Shown here: in pieces, positions 20,418-29,291 of the stretch
Layout of the letters: the number at the start of each line of letters is the position of its first letter
How positions within the stretch are numbered: position 1 is the stretch's first letter
Assembly: GCF_014196835.1 (NCBI RefSeq)
Contig: NZ_JACIEK010000011.1
Location: forward strand, 112,404 to 176,403
Source: Aureimonas pseudogalii
GTDB taxonomy: Bacteria; Pseudomonadota; Alphaproteobacteria; Rhizobiales; Rhizobiaceae
Reading direction: 5' to 3'
Length of the DNA: 64,000 nt
Position numbers and translations under genes: made by a program
The notes under the pieces: generated by a model
The model's input: the letters and a program-made list of their open reading frames with translations, nothing else
What the model was told of the DNA's origin: nothing
Databases searched by the model: none

Positions 20418-20429
20418 AAACGGCCGTTT
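20418..20429. promoter_or_regulatory. Palindrome upstream of the resolvase gene
   Basis: AAACGGCCGTTT is a perfect 12-bp palindrome ending 16 bp before the resolvase ATG. It could be an operator or half of a resolution site for the adjacent recombinase. Confidence 0.4.
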
Positions 20430-20445
20430 GCGAAAGGCCCCTCCC

Positions 20446-21009
20446 ATGCTCCTCGGCTACGCCCGCGTCTCGACCAGTGACGATCAGTCCACTACCGCCC
20501 AGGCCTGCGCGCTGCGCGACGCCGGATGCGATCGCGTGTTTGAGGAGGTCGCGTCGGGCGGGCGCTGGGACCGCCCAGAGCTTCATCGGCTGCTCGACCA
20601 CCTGCGCCCCGGCGATACCCTCGTCACCTGGAAGCTCGATCGCCTGTCGAGGTCCCTCCGCGACGCATTGACGATCATGGAGCGGGTCGAGTCCGCGGGG
20701 GCGGGATTCCGCAGCCTGACCGAGGCCATCGACACCACGACCCCAGCCGGACGGATGATGTCACACATGGTCGCGGCATTCGCAGAGTTCGAGAGGTCGC
20801 TTATCCGCGAGCGCACCGCGGCCGGTCTCCGACAAGCTCGGATCGAAGGCCGGGTCGGCGGGCGTCGGAGCAAGCTTTCCGCCCGCCAGCGCGAGGAGAT
20901 CGCCGAGAGCGTGTTGTCAGGCCGGAAAACGGCGGCCGACATGGCGAGGCTCTACCAGGTGAGCCAGCCAACCGTTTCCCGAATCATCGCCAAGGCACGG
21001 CCGCACTGA
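20446..21009 (+). CDS. Resolvase/invertase-type small serine recombinase
   Basis: 187 residues, the size of Tn3 resolvases and DNA invertases. The catalytic motif YARVST with Ser9 starts the protein; SGGRWDRPELHRLLDHLRPG, VTWKLDRLSRS and FAEFERSLIRERTAAGL follow, and the C-terminal helix-turn-helix is seen in KTAADMARLYQVSQPTVSRI. It could resolve cointegrates or dimers of the circular element, or be the survivor of a decayed Tn3-type transposon. No transposase gene is nearby. Confidence 0.92.
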   Translation: MLLGYARVSTSDDQSTTAQACALRDAGCDRVFEEVASGGRWDRPELHRLLDHLRPGDTLVTWKLDRLSRSLRDALTIMERVESAGAGFRSLTEAIDTTTPAGRMMSHMVAAFAEFERSLIRERTAAGLRQARIEGRVGGRRSKLSARQREEIAESVLSGRKTAADMARLYQVSQPTVSRIIAKARPH

Positions 21010-21189
21010 ACCGCCGCTATCGACCCCTCGGAGCCGTTTGGCGCCCTTTCAGCTTGCGCCGTTAGCGGACGTTCCGTCTGAACGCCGAACTGAACCTGCT
21101 CGTCTCTAATTTTCAGTCCTTTGGGAATAAGCGCCGTTCCTGAACGTCTTCCGTCGGCCAATCGCGGCCGAACCGAAGGACACCGAGCC

Positions 21190-21606
21190 ATGAAGACCCT
21201 TTTCGCAGCCATCGCCATTCTTTCCGCCGGGGCTTCGACCGCGCTTGCGGGTCCCGCCGGCGACATGGCGAAGGCGCATATCGAAGCAATCGCCAAGGGC
21301 GATAGCGCCGCGGTCACCGCCGCCTATGCGCCGTCCGCAACGCTTCACTGGGTCGGCGGTCCGCTCGATGGCACCTACACGGGCCCCGAGATCGCCGCGA
21401 CCTGGGCAAAGTTCGCCAAGGCGCAGACCGGCCTCAAGGCCACCGTCGTCGAGATGCGCGAGAGCATGAACCCGAAGGGCGCCACCGTCGTCGCCGATGT
21501 CGTCTTCGCCAACGACAACAAGATCCCGGTGCGCTACGTCATGCTGTTCCGGGACGGCAAGCTCACCGACGAGATCTGGCAGATCGACCCAACGCTGGCG
21601 AAGTAA
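21190..21606 (+). CDS. SnoaL-like/NTF2-fold secreted protein
   Basis: 138 residues from the ATG at 21190. A signal peptide (MKTLFAAIAILSAGASTALA) is followed by a compact domain with GDSAAVTAAYAPSATLHWVGG and YVMLFRDGKLTDEIWQID, the pattern of SnoaL-like NTF2-fold proteins. Its ligand or reaction cannot be inferred. The stop is 3 bp before the ECF sigma start, so it leads a five-gene cluster. Confidence 0.75.
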   Translation: MKTLFAAIAILSAGASTALAGPAGDMAKAHIEAIAKGDSAAVTAAYAPSATLHWVGGPLDGTYTGPEIAATWAKFAKAQTGLKATVVEMRESMNPKGATVVADVVFANDNKIPVRYVMLFRDGKLTDEIWQIDPTLAK

Positions 21607-21609
21607 GGC

Positions 21610-22125
21610 ATGTCCACCGACGAGATCGCGGCGCGGATCGAACCGCTCATTCCGGGCCTGAGGCGCTATGCCTATGGGCTGGTGCGCGATGGCGACGCCG
21701 CCGACGATCTCGTCCAGGACTGCCTGGAGCGTGCCGTCGGGCGCTGGCACCTGCGCCGGCCCGACGGCGACCTGCGCGCCTGGCTGTTCGCCATCCTGCG
21801 CAACCTCCACCTCTCGGGCCTGCGCCAGCACAAGCGGCGTGGGCCTCACGTGGCGCTCGACGAGATGGCCTCGCCGCCGGCGGTGGACGGCGACCAGGAC
21901 GGCCGCGCCGGGCTCCGCGACGTCCTAGCTGGGCTCGATGCGCTGAGTGAAGAGCACCGCACAGTCCTCCTTCTCGTCGGGGTCGAAGACATGAGCTACG
22001 ACGAGGCGGCGCGGGTGATCGGGCTGCCGGTCGGCACGGTCATGTCGCGCCTATCGCGGGCGCGCGAGAAGCTGCGCGCCATCCTGGAGACCGGGATTCG
22101 CGCGCCCTTGAGGAGAGTCAAATGA
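21610..22125 (+). CDS. ECF-type RNA polymerase sigma factor
   Basis: 171 residues with only regions 2 and 4. Region 2 is seen in RRYAYGLVRDGDAADDLVQDCLERAV and the DLRAWLFAILRNLH segment; region 4 in EEHRTVLLLVGVEDMSYDEA and IGLPVGTVMSRLSRAREKLR. It directs transcription of a small stress regulon, normally including its own operon. Its stop overlaps the ATG of the anti-sigma gene. Confidence 0.93.
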   Translation: MSTDEIAARIEPLIPGLRRYAYGLVRDGDAADDLVQDCLERAVGRWHLRRPDGDLRAWLFAILRNLHLSGLRQHKRRGPHVALDEMASPPAVDGDQDGRAGLRDVLAGLDALSEEHRTVLLLVGVEDMSYDEAARVIGLPVGTVMSRLSRAREKLRAILETGIRAPLRRVK

Positions 22126-22931
22126 GCCGCAGGGACACGCCCGTCGGCGAGGACGACCTGCAAGCCTATGTGGACGGACGGCTTGAGGCCGAGCGGCTGT
22201 CCGCAGTCGAGGCCTATCTCACGGAGCGACCGGAGATCGCCGCGGCCCTCGATCGCGACCGCGAGATCGCCCGGGCACTGCGCGAACGGCTTGCCTTCAA
22301 GGCCGGGGAGCCGATCCCGGCGCGGTTACGCATCGCCAACATCCGCGAGGCCCGGCGCGGTCGGTTTGCTGTCACGCGTCTGCGCATCGCGGCTGTCATG
22401 GGCTGGCTGATCCTCGGCAGCGCCGGCGGGTGGCTGGCGAACGACGTCCTGCGCGTGCCGCCGCAGATGCCTCGTGTGGCGGTCATGGCCGACGAGGCGA
22501 TTGCGGCGCATCGCACCTTCGTGGTCGAGGTGGTCCATCCCGTCGAAGTGCGGGCCGACGAGGAGGCACATCTCCTGCAATGGCTATCGAAGCGGCTGGG
22601 AACGCGGCTGTCGGCTCCGGACCTGACAGGGCTCGGCTATCGGCTGATGGGCGGGCGCCTCCTGCCTGCGGGCGTGGGTCCCGCCGCGATGCTGATGTAC
22701 GACGACGACCAGGGCACGCGGCTGACGCTGTTCATCAAGACCGACGAGAAGGACGAGACGTCGTTCCAGTTCGTCGAGGAGAACGGCGTCTCAGCCTTCT
22801 TCTGGCGCGACGCCGGCCTTGGCTACGTCGTGTCGGCCGAGGCGCCGCGCGAACGGTTGATGCAGGTGGCGACGGCCATCTACGACAGCCTGAACCGCCC
22901 CGCCCCGGGCATCTCCGGCGGTACGCTGTGA
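22122..22931 (+). CDS. Membrane anti-sigma factor
   Basis: 269 residues. A cytoplasmic N-terminal part (DDLQAYVDGRLEAERLSAVE) resembles the start of zinc-less anti-sigma domains; one transmembrane segment (IAAVMGWLILGSAGGWLA) near residue 95 follows; the remainder is periplasmic. It probably holds the upstream ECF factor at the membrane until a periplasmic signal arrives. Overlap with the sigma gene (ATGA) supports stoichiometric co-expression. Confidence 0.88.
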   Translation: MSRRDTPVGEDDLQAYVDGRLEAERLSAVEAYLTERPEIAAALDRDREIARALRERLAFKAGEPIPARLRIANIREARRGRFAVTRLRIAAVMGWLILGSAGGWLANDVLRVPPQMPRVAVMADEAIAAHRTFVVEVVHPVEVRADEEAHLLQWLSKRLGTRLSAPDLTGLGYRLMGGRLLPAGVGPAAMLMYDDDQGTRLTLFIKTDEKDETSFQFVEENGVSAFFWRDAGLGYVVSAEAPRERLMQVATAIYDSLNRPAPGISGGTL

Positions 22932-23821
22932 CGCTCGATCAGCTTCGCATCTTCGTTGCCGTTGCCGAACGCGAGCACGTGACGGAGGCGGCGAAGTCGC
23001 TGAACCTCACGCAGTCGGCGACGAGCGCCGCCATCGCCGCGCTGGAGGAGCGCCACGACATCAGGCTGTTCGACCGCGTGGGGCGGAGGATCGAACTCAC
23101 CGAGGCGGGGCGCCTGTTCCTGCCCGAGGCCCGCGCGGTGCTTGCGCGGGCCGAGGATGCCGGCCTCATGCTTTCCGAACTTGCCGGACTGAAGCGGGGT
23201 CGTCTCCGCATCGTCGCCAGCCAGACGGTGGCGAACCACTGGTTGCCGCCGGTGCTCGCGGGCTTCAAGGCTCGCCATCCCGGCATCGAACTTCGGCTGA
23301 GCATCGCCAACACGGCGCGCACGGCCGAGGCGGTGCTGGATGGCACGGCCGATCTCGGCTTCGTGGAGGACGAGCTCGGCGATGTCCGACTCGGCACGCA
23401 ACGCGTCGCCGATGATCGACTGATGCTGGTCGCGGCATCAGGGCACAGAGGCTCCAGGTCTCCCGTCGCGGCCGGGGATCTTGCATCGGCGCGCTGGGTG
23501 CTTCGCGAACGGGGCTCGGGCACCCGCGCGATCCTCGAAGGTGCGCTCGAAGCCTTCGGTGTCGATCTCACCGCGCTGTCGGTCGAACTCGAACTGCCCT
23601 CGAACGAGGCCGTGCGCGCGGCGATTGAGGCGGGCGCCGGCGTCGGGATCCTCCCCGCCGTGGTCGCGGATGCAGGCCTTCGCACGGGGACACTGGTGGC
23701 GCTACCCTTCGACCTGCCGTCGCGCGGGTTCCATTCGGTGTTGGCGAGGGACCGTCACCCGAGCCGCGCCGTCGCCGCCTTTCTCGCCGAGCTGCCGACG
23801 ATCGAGGTGCCGCCGGCGTGA
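22928..23821 (+). CDS. LysR-type transcriptional regulator
   Basis: 297 residues from a GTG overlapping the anti-sigma stop. The winged helix is at the N-terminus (LDQLRIFVAVAEREHVTEAA, LNLTQSATSAAIAALE) and a substrate-binding domain follows (GRLRIVASQTVANHWLPPVL). Its co-effector is unknown. Likely targets are its own cluster or the convergent transporter gene at 24509-25660, since LysR genes near TehA/SLAC1-type transporters often regulate them. Confidence 0.92.
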   Translation: MTLDQLRIFVAVAEREHVTEAAKSLNLTQSATSAAIAALEERHDIRLFDRVGRRIELTEAGRLFLPEARAVLARAEDAGLMLSELAGLKRGRLRIVASQTVANHWLPPVLAGFKARHPGIELRLSIANTARTAEAVLDGTADLGFVEDELGDVRLGTQRVADDRLMLVAASGHRGSRSPVAAGDLASARWVLRERGSGTRAILEGALEAFGVDLTALSVELELPSNEAVRAAIEAGAGVGILPAVVADAGLRTGTLVALPFDLPSRGFHSVLARDRHPSRAVAAFLAELPTIEVPPA

Positions 23822-24522
23822 TCGATGGATCGACCACGTCCAGACGACATTCAGTCGACGCGATCGTCGAGCGTCTCGCGGCGCTGCCTGAAAAGGCCAA
23901 CCTGTTCAACCCCTATGCCGGGTTCGACGCGGAGATTGAGGACGCTGACGCGCCAGCCATCCGCCGTCGCAATCTCGGGCGTTATCTCGCCGCGATGGCG
24001 GATCGCGGCGTCAATGACCTCTGGCTCGGCGAAGCACCCTCGCGCTTTGGAGCGCGTCGGACAGGTGTGCCGTTCACGGGCGACGGGCGGCTCGCCGACC
24101 TGTCGGAGCGGCTCGGCCTCGATCCGCCGCTGGCGCGGGCGACCCGCGGGACCCTGCCGACACTGGAGTCTGGAACCTCCCGGGAGATCTGGAACGCGGT
24201 GCCCGACCCGCTGCCGTTGTTCTGGAACGCGGTGCTCTTCCATCCCCATCGCGGCGTTCTGCCCTTGCGCAACCGGACGCCGACGCGGACCGAGATCGCC
24301 GAACATCGGAAGGTGCTGGAGATGATCGTCGCGATCTTCGCGCCGCGCCGAATCCTCTGCATCGGCCGGGTGGCACAGCGTGCGGCGGACGGGCTCGGTA
24401 TCCCCGCCACCTACGTGCGCCACCCCGCCCAGGGCGGCGCCGTCCGGTTCCGGGCCGGCGTCACCGCCTTCCTCAACAAGCAACCGCCGGCGGCTGCTTT
24501 TCCTTCTCTCAATCGGCCTTGA
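23818..24522 (+). CDS. Uracil-DNA glycosylase superfamily protein
   Basis: 234 residues from a GTG overlapping the LysR stop. LWLGEAPSRFGARRTGVPFT resembles the GEAPG..E..TGxPF first motif of family 4/5 and UdgX-type uracil-DNA glycosylases, and YVRHPAQGG fits the second motif, where HP begins the DNA-intercalation loop. These enzymes excise uracil from DNA. The N-terminal 60 residues are less conserved. Substrate and activity are not proven by these motifs. Its stop overlaps the end of the convergent transporter gene by 14 bp. Confidence 0.6.
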   Translation: MIDGSTTSRRHSVDAIVERLAALPEKANLFNPYAGFDAEIEDADAPAIRRRNLGRYLAAMADRGVNDLWLGEAPSRFGARRTGVPFTGDGRLADLSERLGLDPPLARATRGTLPTLESGTSREIWNAVPDPLPLFWNAVLFHPHRGVLPLRNRTPTRTEIAEHRKVLEMIVAIFAPRRILCIGRVAQRAADGLGIPATYVRHPAQGGAVRFRAGVTAFLNKQPPAAAFPSLNRP

Positions 24523-25660
24523 GGCAGGGCGAGACGAAGAGATCGCCCCTCCAGGCACCGCGCACCGTCCTCGTGCCGACGATCACCCAAAGCACTGCCA
24601 GCACCGCGACGAGCACCGCACCGAAGACCTGGATGGCAGCGATCGGCAGGAGGGTGCCGAGCTTCAGCGTGGCCACGGCATAGACACCAAGGGGGAACGT
24701 GTAGCCCCACCAGCCGATGTTGAAGGGAAGGCCATCGCGCAGGTAGCGCAGCGTCACGAGCACGGCCATCGCCAGCCACCAGAGCCCATAGCCCCAGAGA
24801 AGCAGCCCGCCGAAGAGGCCGAGCCCTTCCGCAAAGGCGCCGAAGCGCTCCAGACCGTTGGCGGAAAGGATCGCGGGGGCCGCGCCGCCCAGCGTCATCA
24901 GCCCGAGCGAACCGGTGCCGATCGGCCCGAGCGCCAGCCAGCTCGACGCTGCCATGTTGGCGTGCGGCAGCTTGTGGACGGCCATGCGCAGTAGGAGCAC
25001 GACGAGGATGCTGAGCGCGATCGGCACCGACAGCGCCCAGAGCGCATATGAGAGGGTCAACACCACGAGCTGGGAATGCGGATCGACGAGATGCGGCGCG
25101 AGCAGTCCCCCGGAGACGGCCGCGACTTCGGCCGCGACCACCGGCAGGAGCCAGACCGCCGTCATCTGGTCGATCGAGTGGCTCTGCCGGGTGAACATCA
25201 TGAAGGGGATGGCAACCCCGCAGGCTGCTGCCATCGCGACGTCGATCCACCAGAGCGTCTCTGCGATCCTGAGCGCGACCTCACCATAGCGCGGCAGGCC
25301 GAAGATCAGGAAGCCGTTGACGATGGTGGCGAGGCCCATCGGGATGCAGCCGAAGAACATTGACACGACGGAATGGCCGAAGATGCGCTTAGCCCCGTCG
25401 AAGAAGAAGATCCAGCGGGCGGCATAGAGGCCGGCGAAGAGCGTGAACAGCGCGATGTTGAACATCCAGAGGCCCTCGGCCACCGGATGCAGCATCGGCA
25501 CGTCTGCCTGGAACTGCGACAGCGCGATTGCCAGGATCCCGGTGCCCATCGTGGCGGCGAACCAGTTCGGGGTGAACTGGCGCACGACCTCCCGCGGGCT
25601 GTCGAGGCGTGACAGCGGTTGGAGGCCGAGGGTGACGGCACGCATCTGTTCGAAGGTCAT
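24509..25660 (-). CDS. TehA/SLAC1-type (TDT family) transporter
   Basis: 383 residues from the ATG at 25660, with about ten hydrophobic segments. The N-terminal block FTPNWFAATMGTGILAIAL is the hallmark of the tellurite-resistance/dicarboxylate transporter family that includes TehA, sulfite exporters and plant SLAC1 anion channels. A further match is GLLLWGYGLWWLAMAVLVTL. The substrate is an anion; sulfite, tellurite-linked or dicarboxylate cannot be separated by sequence. It is convergent with the sigma-LysR cluster. Confidence 0.85.
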   Translation of the reverse strand: MTFEQMRAVTLGLQPLSRLDSPREVVRQFTPNWFAATMGTGILAIALSQFQADVPMLHPVAEGLWMFNIALFTLFAGLYAARWIFFFDGAKRIFGHSVVSMFFGCIPMGLATIVNGFLIFGLPRYGEVALRIAETLWWIDVAMAAACGVAIPFMMFTRQSHSIDQMTAVWLLPVVAAEVAAVSGGLLAPHLVDPHSQLVVLTLSYALWALSVPIALSILVVLLLRMAVHKLPHANMAASSWLALGPIGTGSLGLMTLGGAAPAILSANGLERFGAFAEGLGLFGGLLLWGYGLWWLAMAVLVTLRYLRDGLPFNIGWWGYTFPLGVYAVATLKLGTLLPIAAIQVFGAVLVAVLAVLWVIVGTRTVRGAWRGDLFVSPCLKAD

Positions 25661-25856
25661 CGGCGGGGTCCTTATCCTGCCGGGACCATGCACAACGGCG
25701 ATCGTTCGATCCAACGCGTTGTTTTGGTCATTCCGATCGATGGAGGCGATGGATGCTTCAGGCGCCTCGCCCCGAATAAATGTTGCCGCCACGGGAATGA
25801 AAGGCGTCCGCACGCGTCTTCTTGCCGACCCCGTACTTCGAGGACCCTGTGAATCC

Positions 25857-26261
25857 ATGCTGAAGACGCTTCTCCTGACCCTGGCCTTCGCCGGGGCGTC
25901 ACTCTCCTCGGCAGAGGCGCAGGACGCGCCCGCTCATCAGCACTCGCCGATGGTGCCGGCCACGCCCGACGGTTCACACTATGCCGAAGCGACCGCCGAG
26001 GCGATGGAGAGGATGCACGCCGGCATGATGTCGGCTCAGGTGACCGGCGATCCCGAGCACGACTTCCTGTCCCAGATGATCCCGCATCACCAGGGCGCGA
26101 TCGACATGGCCAAGGCCGTCCTCGGCTCGACCGGGGACCCGGCGATCCGCAACCTCGCGCAGTCCATCATCACCGAACAGACCTACGAGATCGCGCTGAT
26201 GCGCTCGATGCTCGCCGCATCCGCCGACAAACCAAAGCCCGTTCCGGAGACAACCCCATGA
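25857..26261 (+). CDS. DUF305 family secreted protein
   Basis: 134 residues with a signal peptide (LLLTLAFAGASLSSAEA). The diagnostic DUF305 motif FLSQMIPHHQGAIDMAKAVL is present, and a His/Met-rich start (PAHQHSPM) suggests metal binding. DUF305 proteins often occur near copper-handling genes, but the function is unproven. The stop overlaps the YncE-like ATG, so the two are co-translated. Confidence 0.88.
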   Translation: MLKTLLLTLAFAGASLSSAEAQDAPAHQHSPMVPATPDGSHYAEATAEAMERMHAGMMSAQVTGDPEHDFLSQMIPHHQGAIDMAKAVLGSTGDPAIRNLAQSIITEQTYEIALMRSMLAASADKPKPVPETTP

Positions 26262-27640
26262 CCCGCACCGCCATCCTCGCCGCCGCGCTCCTCGTCTCGA
26301 CGTCGGCCTTCGCGCTGCCTGCCGCGTCAGACCGCGTCTACACCGCCGACCAGAACTCCAACACGGTCTCGGTCATCGACCCCGTCGCGAACAAGCTGTT
26401 GGGCCAGATCCGGCTCGGCAATCCGCGCCCGGACGTTCTGAGCCCCCTCTACAAGGGCGAGGTCAACGTTCATGGCCTCGGCTTCTCGCCGGACCACAAG
26501 ACGCTTGTCGTCGTCTCGACGGTGACAAACTCCGTCACCTTCATCAACACGGCGACCAATGTCGTGAAGGGCACGACCTATGTCGGGCGCAACCCGCACG
26601 AGGCCTTCTTCACGCCGGACGGGACGGAAGTCTGGGCGACGGTGCGCGGTGAGGACTATCTGTCGGTGATTGATGCCGCGACCTTCAAGGAGACGGGCAG
26701 CATCCCGACGACAAGCGGTCCGGGCATGACCAAGTTCTCACGCGACGGCAAGCTCGCCTTCGTCGCCAACTCGTTCAACCCGGTGCTCGAGGTCTTCGAC
26801 GTCGCGAGCCATGCGCTGGTGAAGCGGATCCCGGTCGTCTCGCCATTCGTGCCCTTCGTACAGGTGAGCCCTGACGGCAGCGACGTCTGGCTGACGCACA
26901 AGGACGTCGGCAAGGTCACGCGCGTCGATGCCAAGACGCTCGAGGTGAAGGAGGTGATCGACAGCGGACCGATCTCCAACCATCTCGGCTTCGGCACGGT
27001 GGACGGCGCGACGCTGGTCTACGTCACGATCGGCGGCGAGAACGTCGTGAAGGTCTACAAGCCCGGCGAGAAGACGCAGCTCGTCGCAACCATCCCCGTC
27101 GGCGCATTGCCGCACGGCATCTGGGGATCGGAGGACGGCAGCCGGATCTTCGTCGGGCTCGAGAACGGCGACAAGGTCGACGTGATCGACACGGCCGAGC
27201 AGAAGGTCGTCGCGGAAATCCCGATCGGACAGGCCCCGCAGGCCCTCGTATTCGTGCCGGGCGCGGTTCCCGAGGGCGCGGGCACCGAAAACCTCGTGCC
27301 GTTGAAGGCGGGTCCAGAGAACCTGACGCTATCGCTGAAGGCACCCGAGGGCGCGGACGGTTCCGGCATGGTCGTCTCGCGCAATCTCGGGCTCGTCGAT
27401 ACGATCGACGTCAGCGTCGCCAAGCTGAAGCCGATGACCGAATACGGCGTGTTCTTCGAAGGGCAAACCGAGCCCGTCGTGGTGCTGAAGACCAACGACA
27501 AGGGAGTCGGCATGGCCTCCAGCATCGGCCCGGTGCGCACGATCGGCGCCCCGGGGGAGCCGACGGCGGGCAAGGAGCCGGGGCTGGTCGTGGTCGAGGG
27601 TCTGAAGGGCACGGCCAGCCCGGTCCTCGCCAGCCGCTAG
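26258..27640 (+). CDS. YncE-like secreted beta-propeller protein
   Basis: 460 residues with a signal peptide (AILAAALLVSTSAFALPAAS). Repeated blades with the YVTN-type pattern are visible: RVYTADQNSNTVSVIDPVAN, NSVTFINTATNVVKG, DYLSVIDAATFKETG and DKVDVIDTAEQKVV, together making a seven-bladed propeller, then a C-terminal beta domain of about 110 residues. It probably acts in the periplasm together with the DUF305 protein encoded just upstream; the ligand is unknown. Confidence 0.85.
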   Translation: MTRTAILAAALLVSTSAFALPAASDRVYTADQNSNTVSVIDPVANKLLGQIRLGNPRPDVLSPLYKGEVNVHGLGFSPDHKTLVVVSTVTNSVTFINTATNVVKGTTYVGRNPHEAFFTPDGTEVWATVRGEDYLSVIDAATFKETGSIPTTSGPGMTKFSRDGKLAFVANSFNPVLEVFDVASHALVKRIPVVSPFVPFVQVSPDGSDVWLTHKDVGKVTRVDAKTLEVKEVIDSGPISNHLGFGTVDGATLVYVTIGGENVVKVYKPGEKTQLVATIPVGALPHGIWGSEDGSRIFVGLENGDKVDVIDTAEQKVVAEIPIGQAPQALVFVPGAVPEGAGTENLVPLKAGPENLTLSLKAPEGADGSGMVVSRNLGLVDTIDVSVAKLKPMTEYGVFFEGQTEPVVVLKTNDKGVGMASSIGPVRTIGAPGEPTAGKEPGLVVVEGLKGTASPVLASR

Positions 27641-27869
27641 AGACGCTTGGGTCCAAAATCGCCATGCTCGGCGCGAGCAACAGTCCGCGCCGAATTGGCT
27701 TGGTGGCATGTTCGCTGCGTGTGGCGCTGTCTTTGGGGCCGATCGATTGGACTCAAATTTGGACGTCGCCGAACCCGTCGGGAGCAACTGAATGTCAGCT
27801 ACCTACGAGTAGCAGCAGTAAGCGGACGGGCGGAAAACCACCCGCTGCGGCGTTCACCGAATGCCTTGA

Positions 27870-29291
27870 TCAGAAACCCAGCGTGGGCGCGCGCGAGCAG
27901 ATCACCAGCTTGCGTGCACCGCGCGTCATGGCGACATACAGGTGTCGGGCATCCATCTTGTCCGCCGACAGGATCACCGCGACGTCGGCCTCCAGCCCCT
28001 TCAGGAGCAAGGTGCTCCCAACCGCTCGGTTCGGTAGTTCCCTGCCGAGTTGGCGATGCTCTTCGCGCATTCGGACGCAGGCAGCGCGAAACCCGTCGGC
28101 ATCGGTGGATTGACGGAGTGCCTGCATGCACGCCCGATGAACGGCCGGACGGTAGACCCTGACGCCCGACTGAGCGTTGATCTCCGACAGGAGTGCGAGG
28201 ACCCGGCTGTGGCACCGATCGTCCTCGAACGCCATCGCGGCAGACTCGGCACCGTTAGCCTCCTTCCGCGCACGTCCACCCCGAAGCACCTGAACCCGTC
28301 GGACGAAGTCCTTGCCCCCGACGTTGTTCATGACGCTCTCGGCGAAGTCCACGATCACCTCGAGCGCGTTCGGTGCCGACAGGTCGAGCCGCTGCGAGAA
28401 CATGACGAGGTCCTGGAGGTCGACGGCTTCGACGGTCACCGCGCCGGGTGTCTGGCTGGCGAACGCTCGTTGCGAGGCCGGATTGGTGCTCTCGCCGATG
28501 ATGAGCACGTTGCCGCCCGCGACGGGGGACTTGGTGAGGCAGGCGCGCAGTTGGGATGGGTGGTCGCTTCCCGACCCGTCGAGCCGCACCCAGGTGACGT
28601 TCGGCCCGTTCCTCACATCAACGCGGCCGCCAGTTTCCAGGGTCCCGCGAACCTCCAGGAGCCAAGCGCCGAGATCGTGCGCTCCCGCGTTGATCCAGCG
28701 CCATGGGGTGTCCAGGGTCTCCGCCACCGGAAACGTCGCGAGGACGTCGCCGACCCAGTCCGCCATGCAGTCGATCTTGCCGAAGTTGAAGATCGCCTGC
28801 ATCGGGTCGCCCAGCACCGCAGTCGGAACGAGAGCCGCGATCCCTGCGACGGTGGCATGCTGGAGGCAGGAGCAGTCCTGGTACTCGTCGACGATCAGCC
28901 TGTCGTAGCTGGCCCGGATCACGTCGTCGACATGCCCGGCGGCAAGCAGCCCGGCCGCAGCTCTCCTCGCCTCCGGATAGTCGGGACGTGCCGCCTCGAC
29001 GATCGCCGGGTCATGGCCCGAACGCGCGGGGAACGTCGATATGAGCCTCATCGCCCACCCGTCGATCGTCGACAGCCTGTAGGCCCGACGGGAGACCCCC
29101 GACCGCTCAAGCCTGCGGCGAAGTGCTGCGACGCCCGCGTGCGTGTGCGTGAGAACAAGGATCGGCAACGGCCGGGCATGGCGGAGCAACGCCGTGGCGA
29201 TCAGTTCGGTCTTGCCGCACCCCGCGGGTGCGACGACCGAACCGCGCTCAATCGACAAAAGGTCCATGAGCCTTAGACTCCGTCGATCCAT
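27870..29291 (-). CDS. gajB: Gabija-like GajB: UvrD/Rep-type helicase
   Basis: 473 residues, close to the length of GajB. It is a superfamily 1 helicase: Walker A VVAPAGCGKTELIA near residue 20, motif Ia TLTHTHAGVAAL-like (LTHTHAGVAALRRRL), Walker B LIVDEYQDCS, motif III GDPMQAIFNF, and motifs V/VI in LLKGLEADVAVILSADKM and LYVAMTRGARKLVIC. In Gabija, GajB senses or processes DNA ends and works with the nuclease GajA. The start overlaps the upstream gajA-like gene by 19 bp, so the pair is coupled. A generic UvrD-like helicase is the alternative. Confidence 0.8.
   Translation of the reverse strand: MDRRSLRLMDLLSIERGSVVAPAGCGKTELIATALLRHARPLPILVLTHTHAGVAALRRRLERSGVSRRAYRLSTIDGWAMRLISTFPARSGHDPAIVEAARPDYPEARRAAAGLLAAGHVDDVIRASYDRLIVDEYQDCSCLQHATVAGIAALVPTAVLGDPMQAIFNFGKIDCMADWVGDVLATFPVAETLDTPWRWINAGAHDLGAWLLEVRGTLETGGRVDVRNGPNVTWVRLDGSGSDHPSQLRACLTKSPVAGGNVLIIGESTNPASQRAFASQTPGAVTVEAVDLQDLVMFSQRLDLSAPNALEVIVDFAESVMNNVGGKDFVRRVQVLRGGRARKEANGAESAAMAFEDDRCHSRVLALLSEINAQSGVRVYRPAVHRACMQALRQSTDADGFRAACVRMREEHRQLGRELPNRAVGSTLLLKGLEADVAVILSADKMDARHLYVAMTRGARKLVICSRAPTLGF

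Noticed and set aside
28050..29276. Long plus-strand open frame opposite gajB
   Set aside because: No protein-like motifs; it mirrors the helicase gene in another frame.
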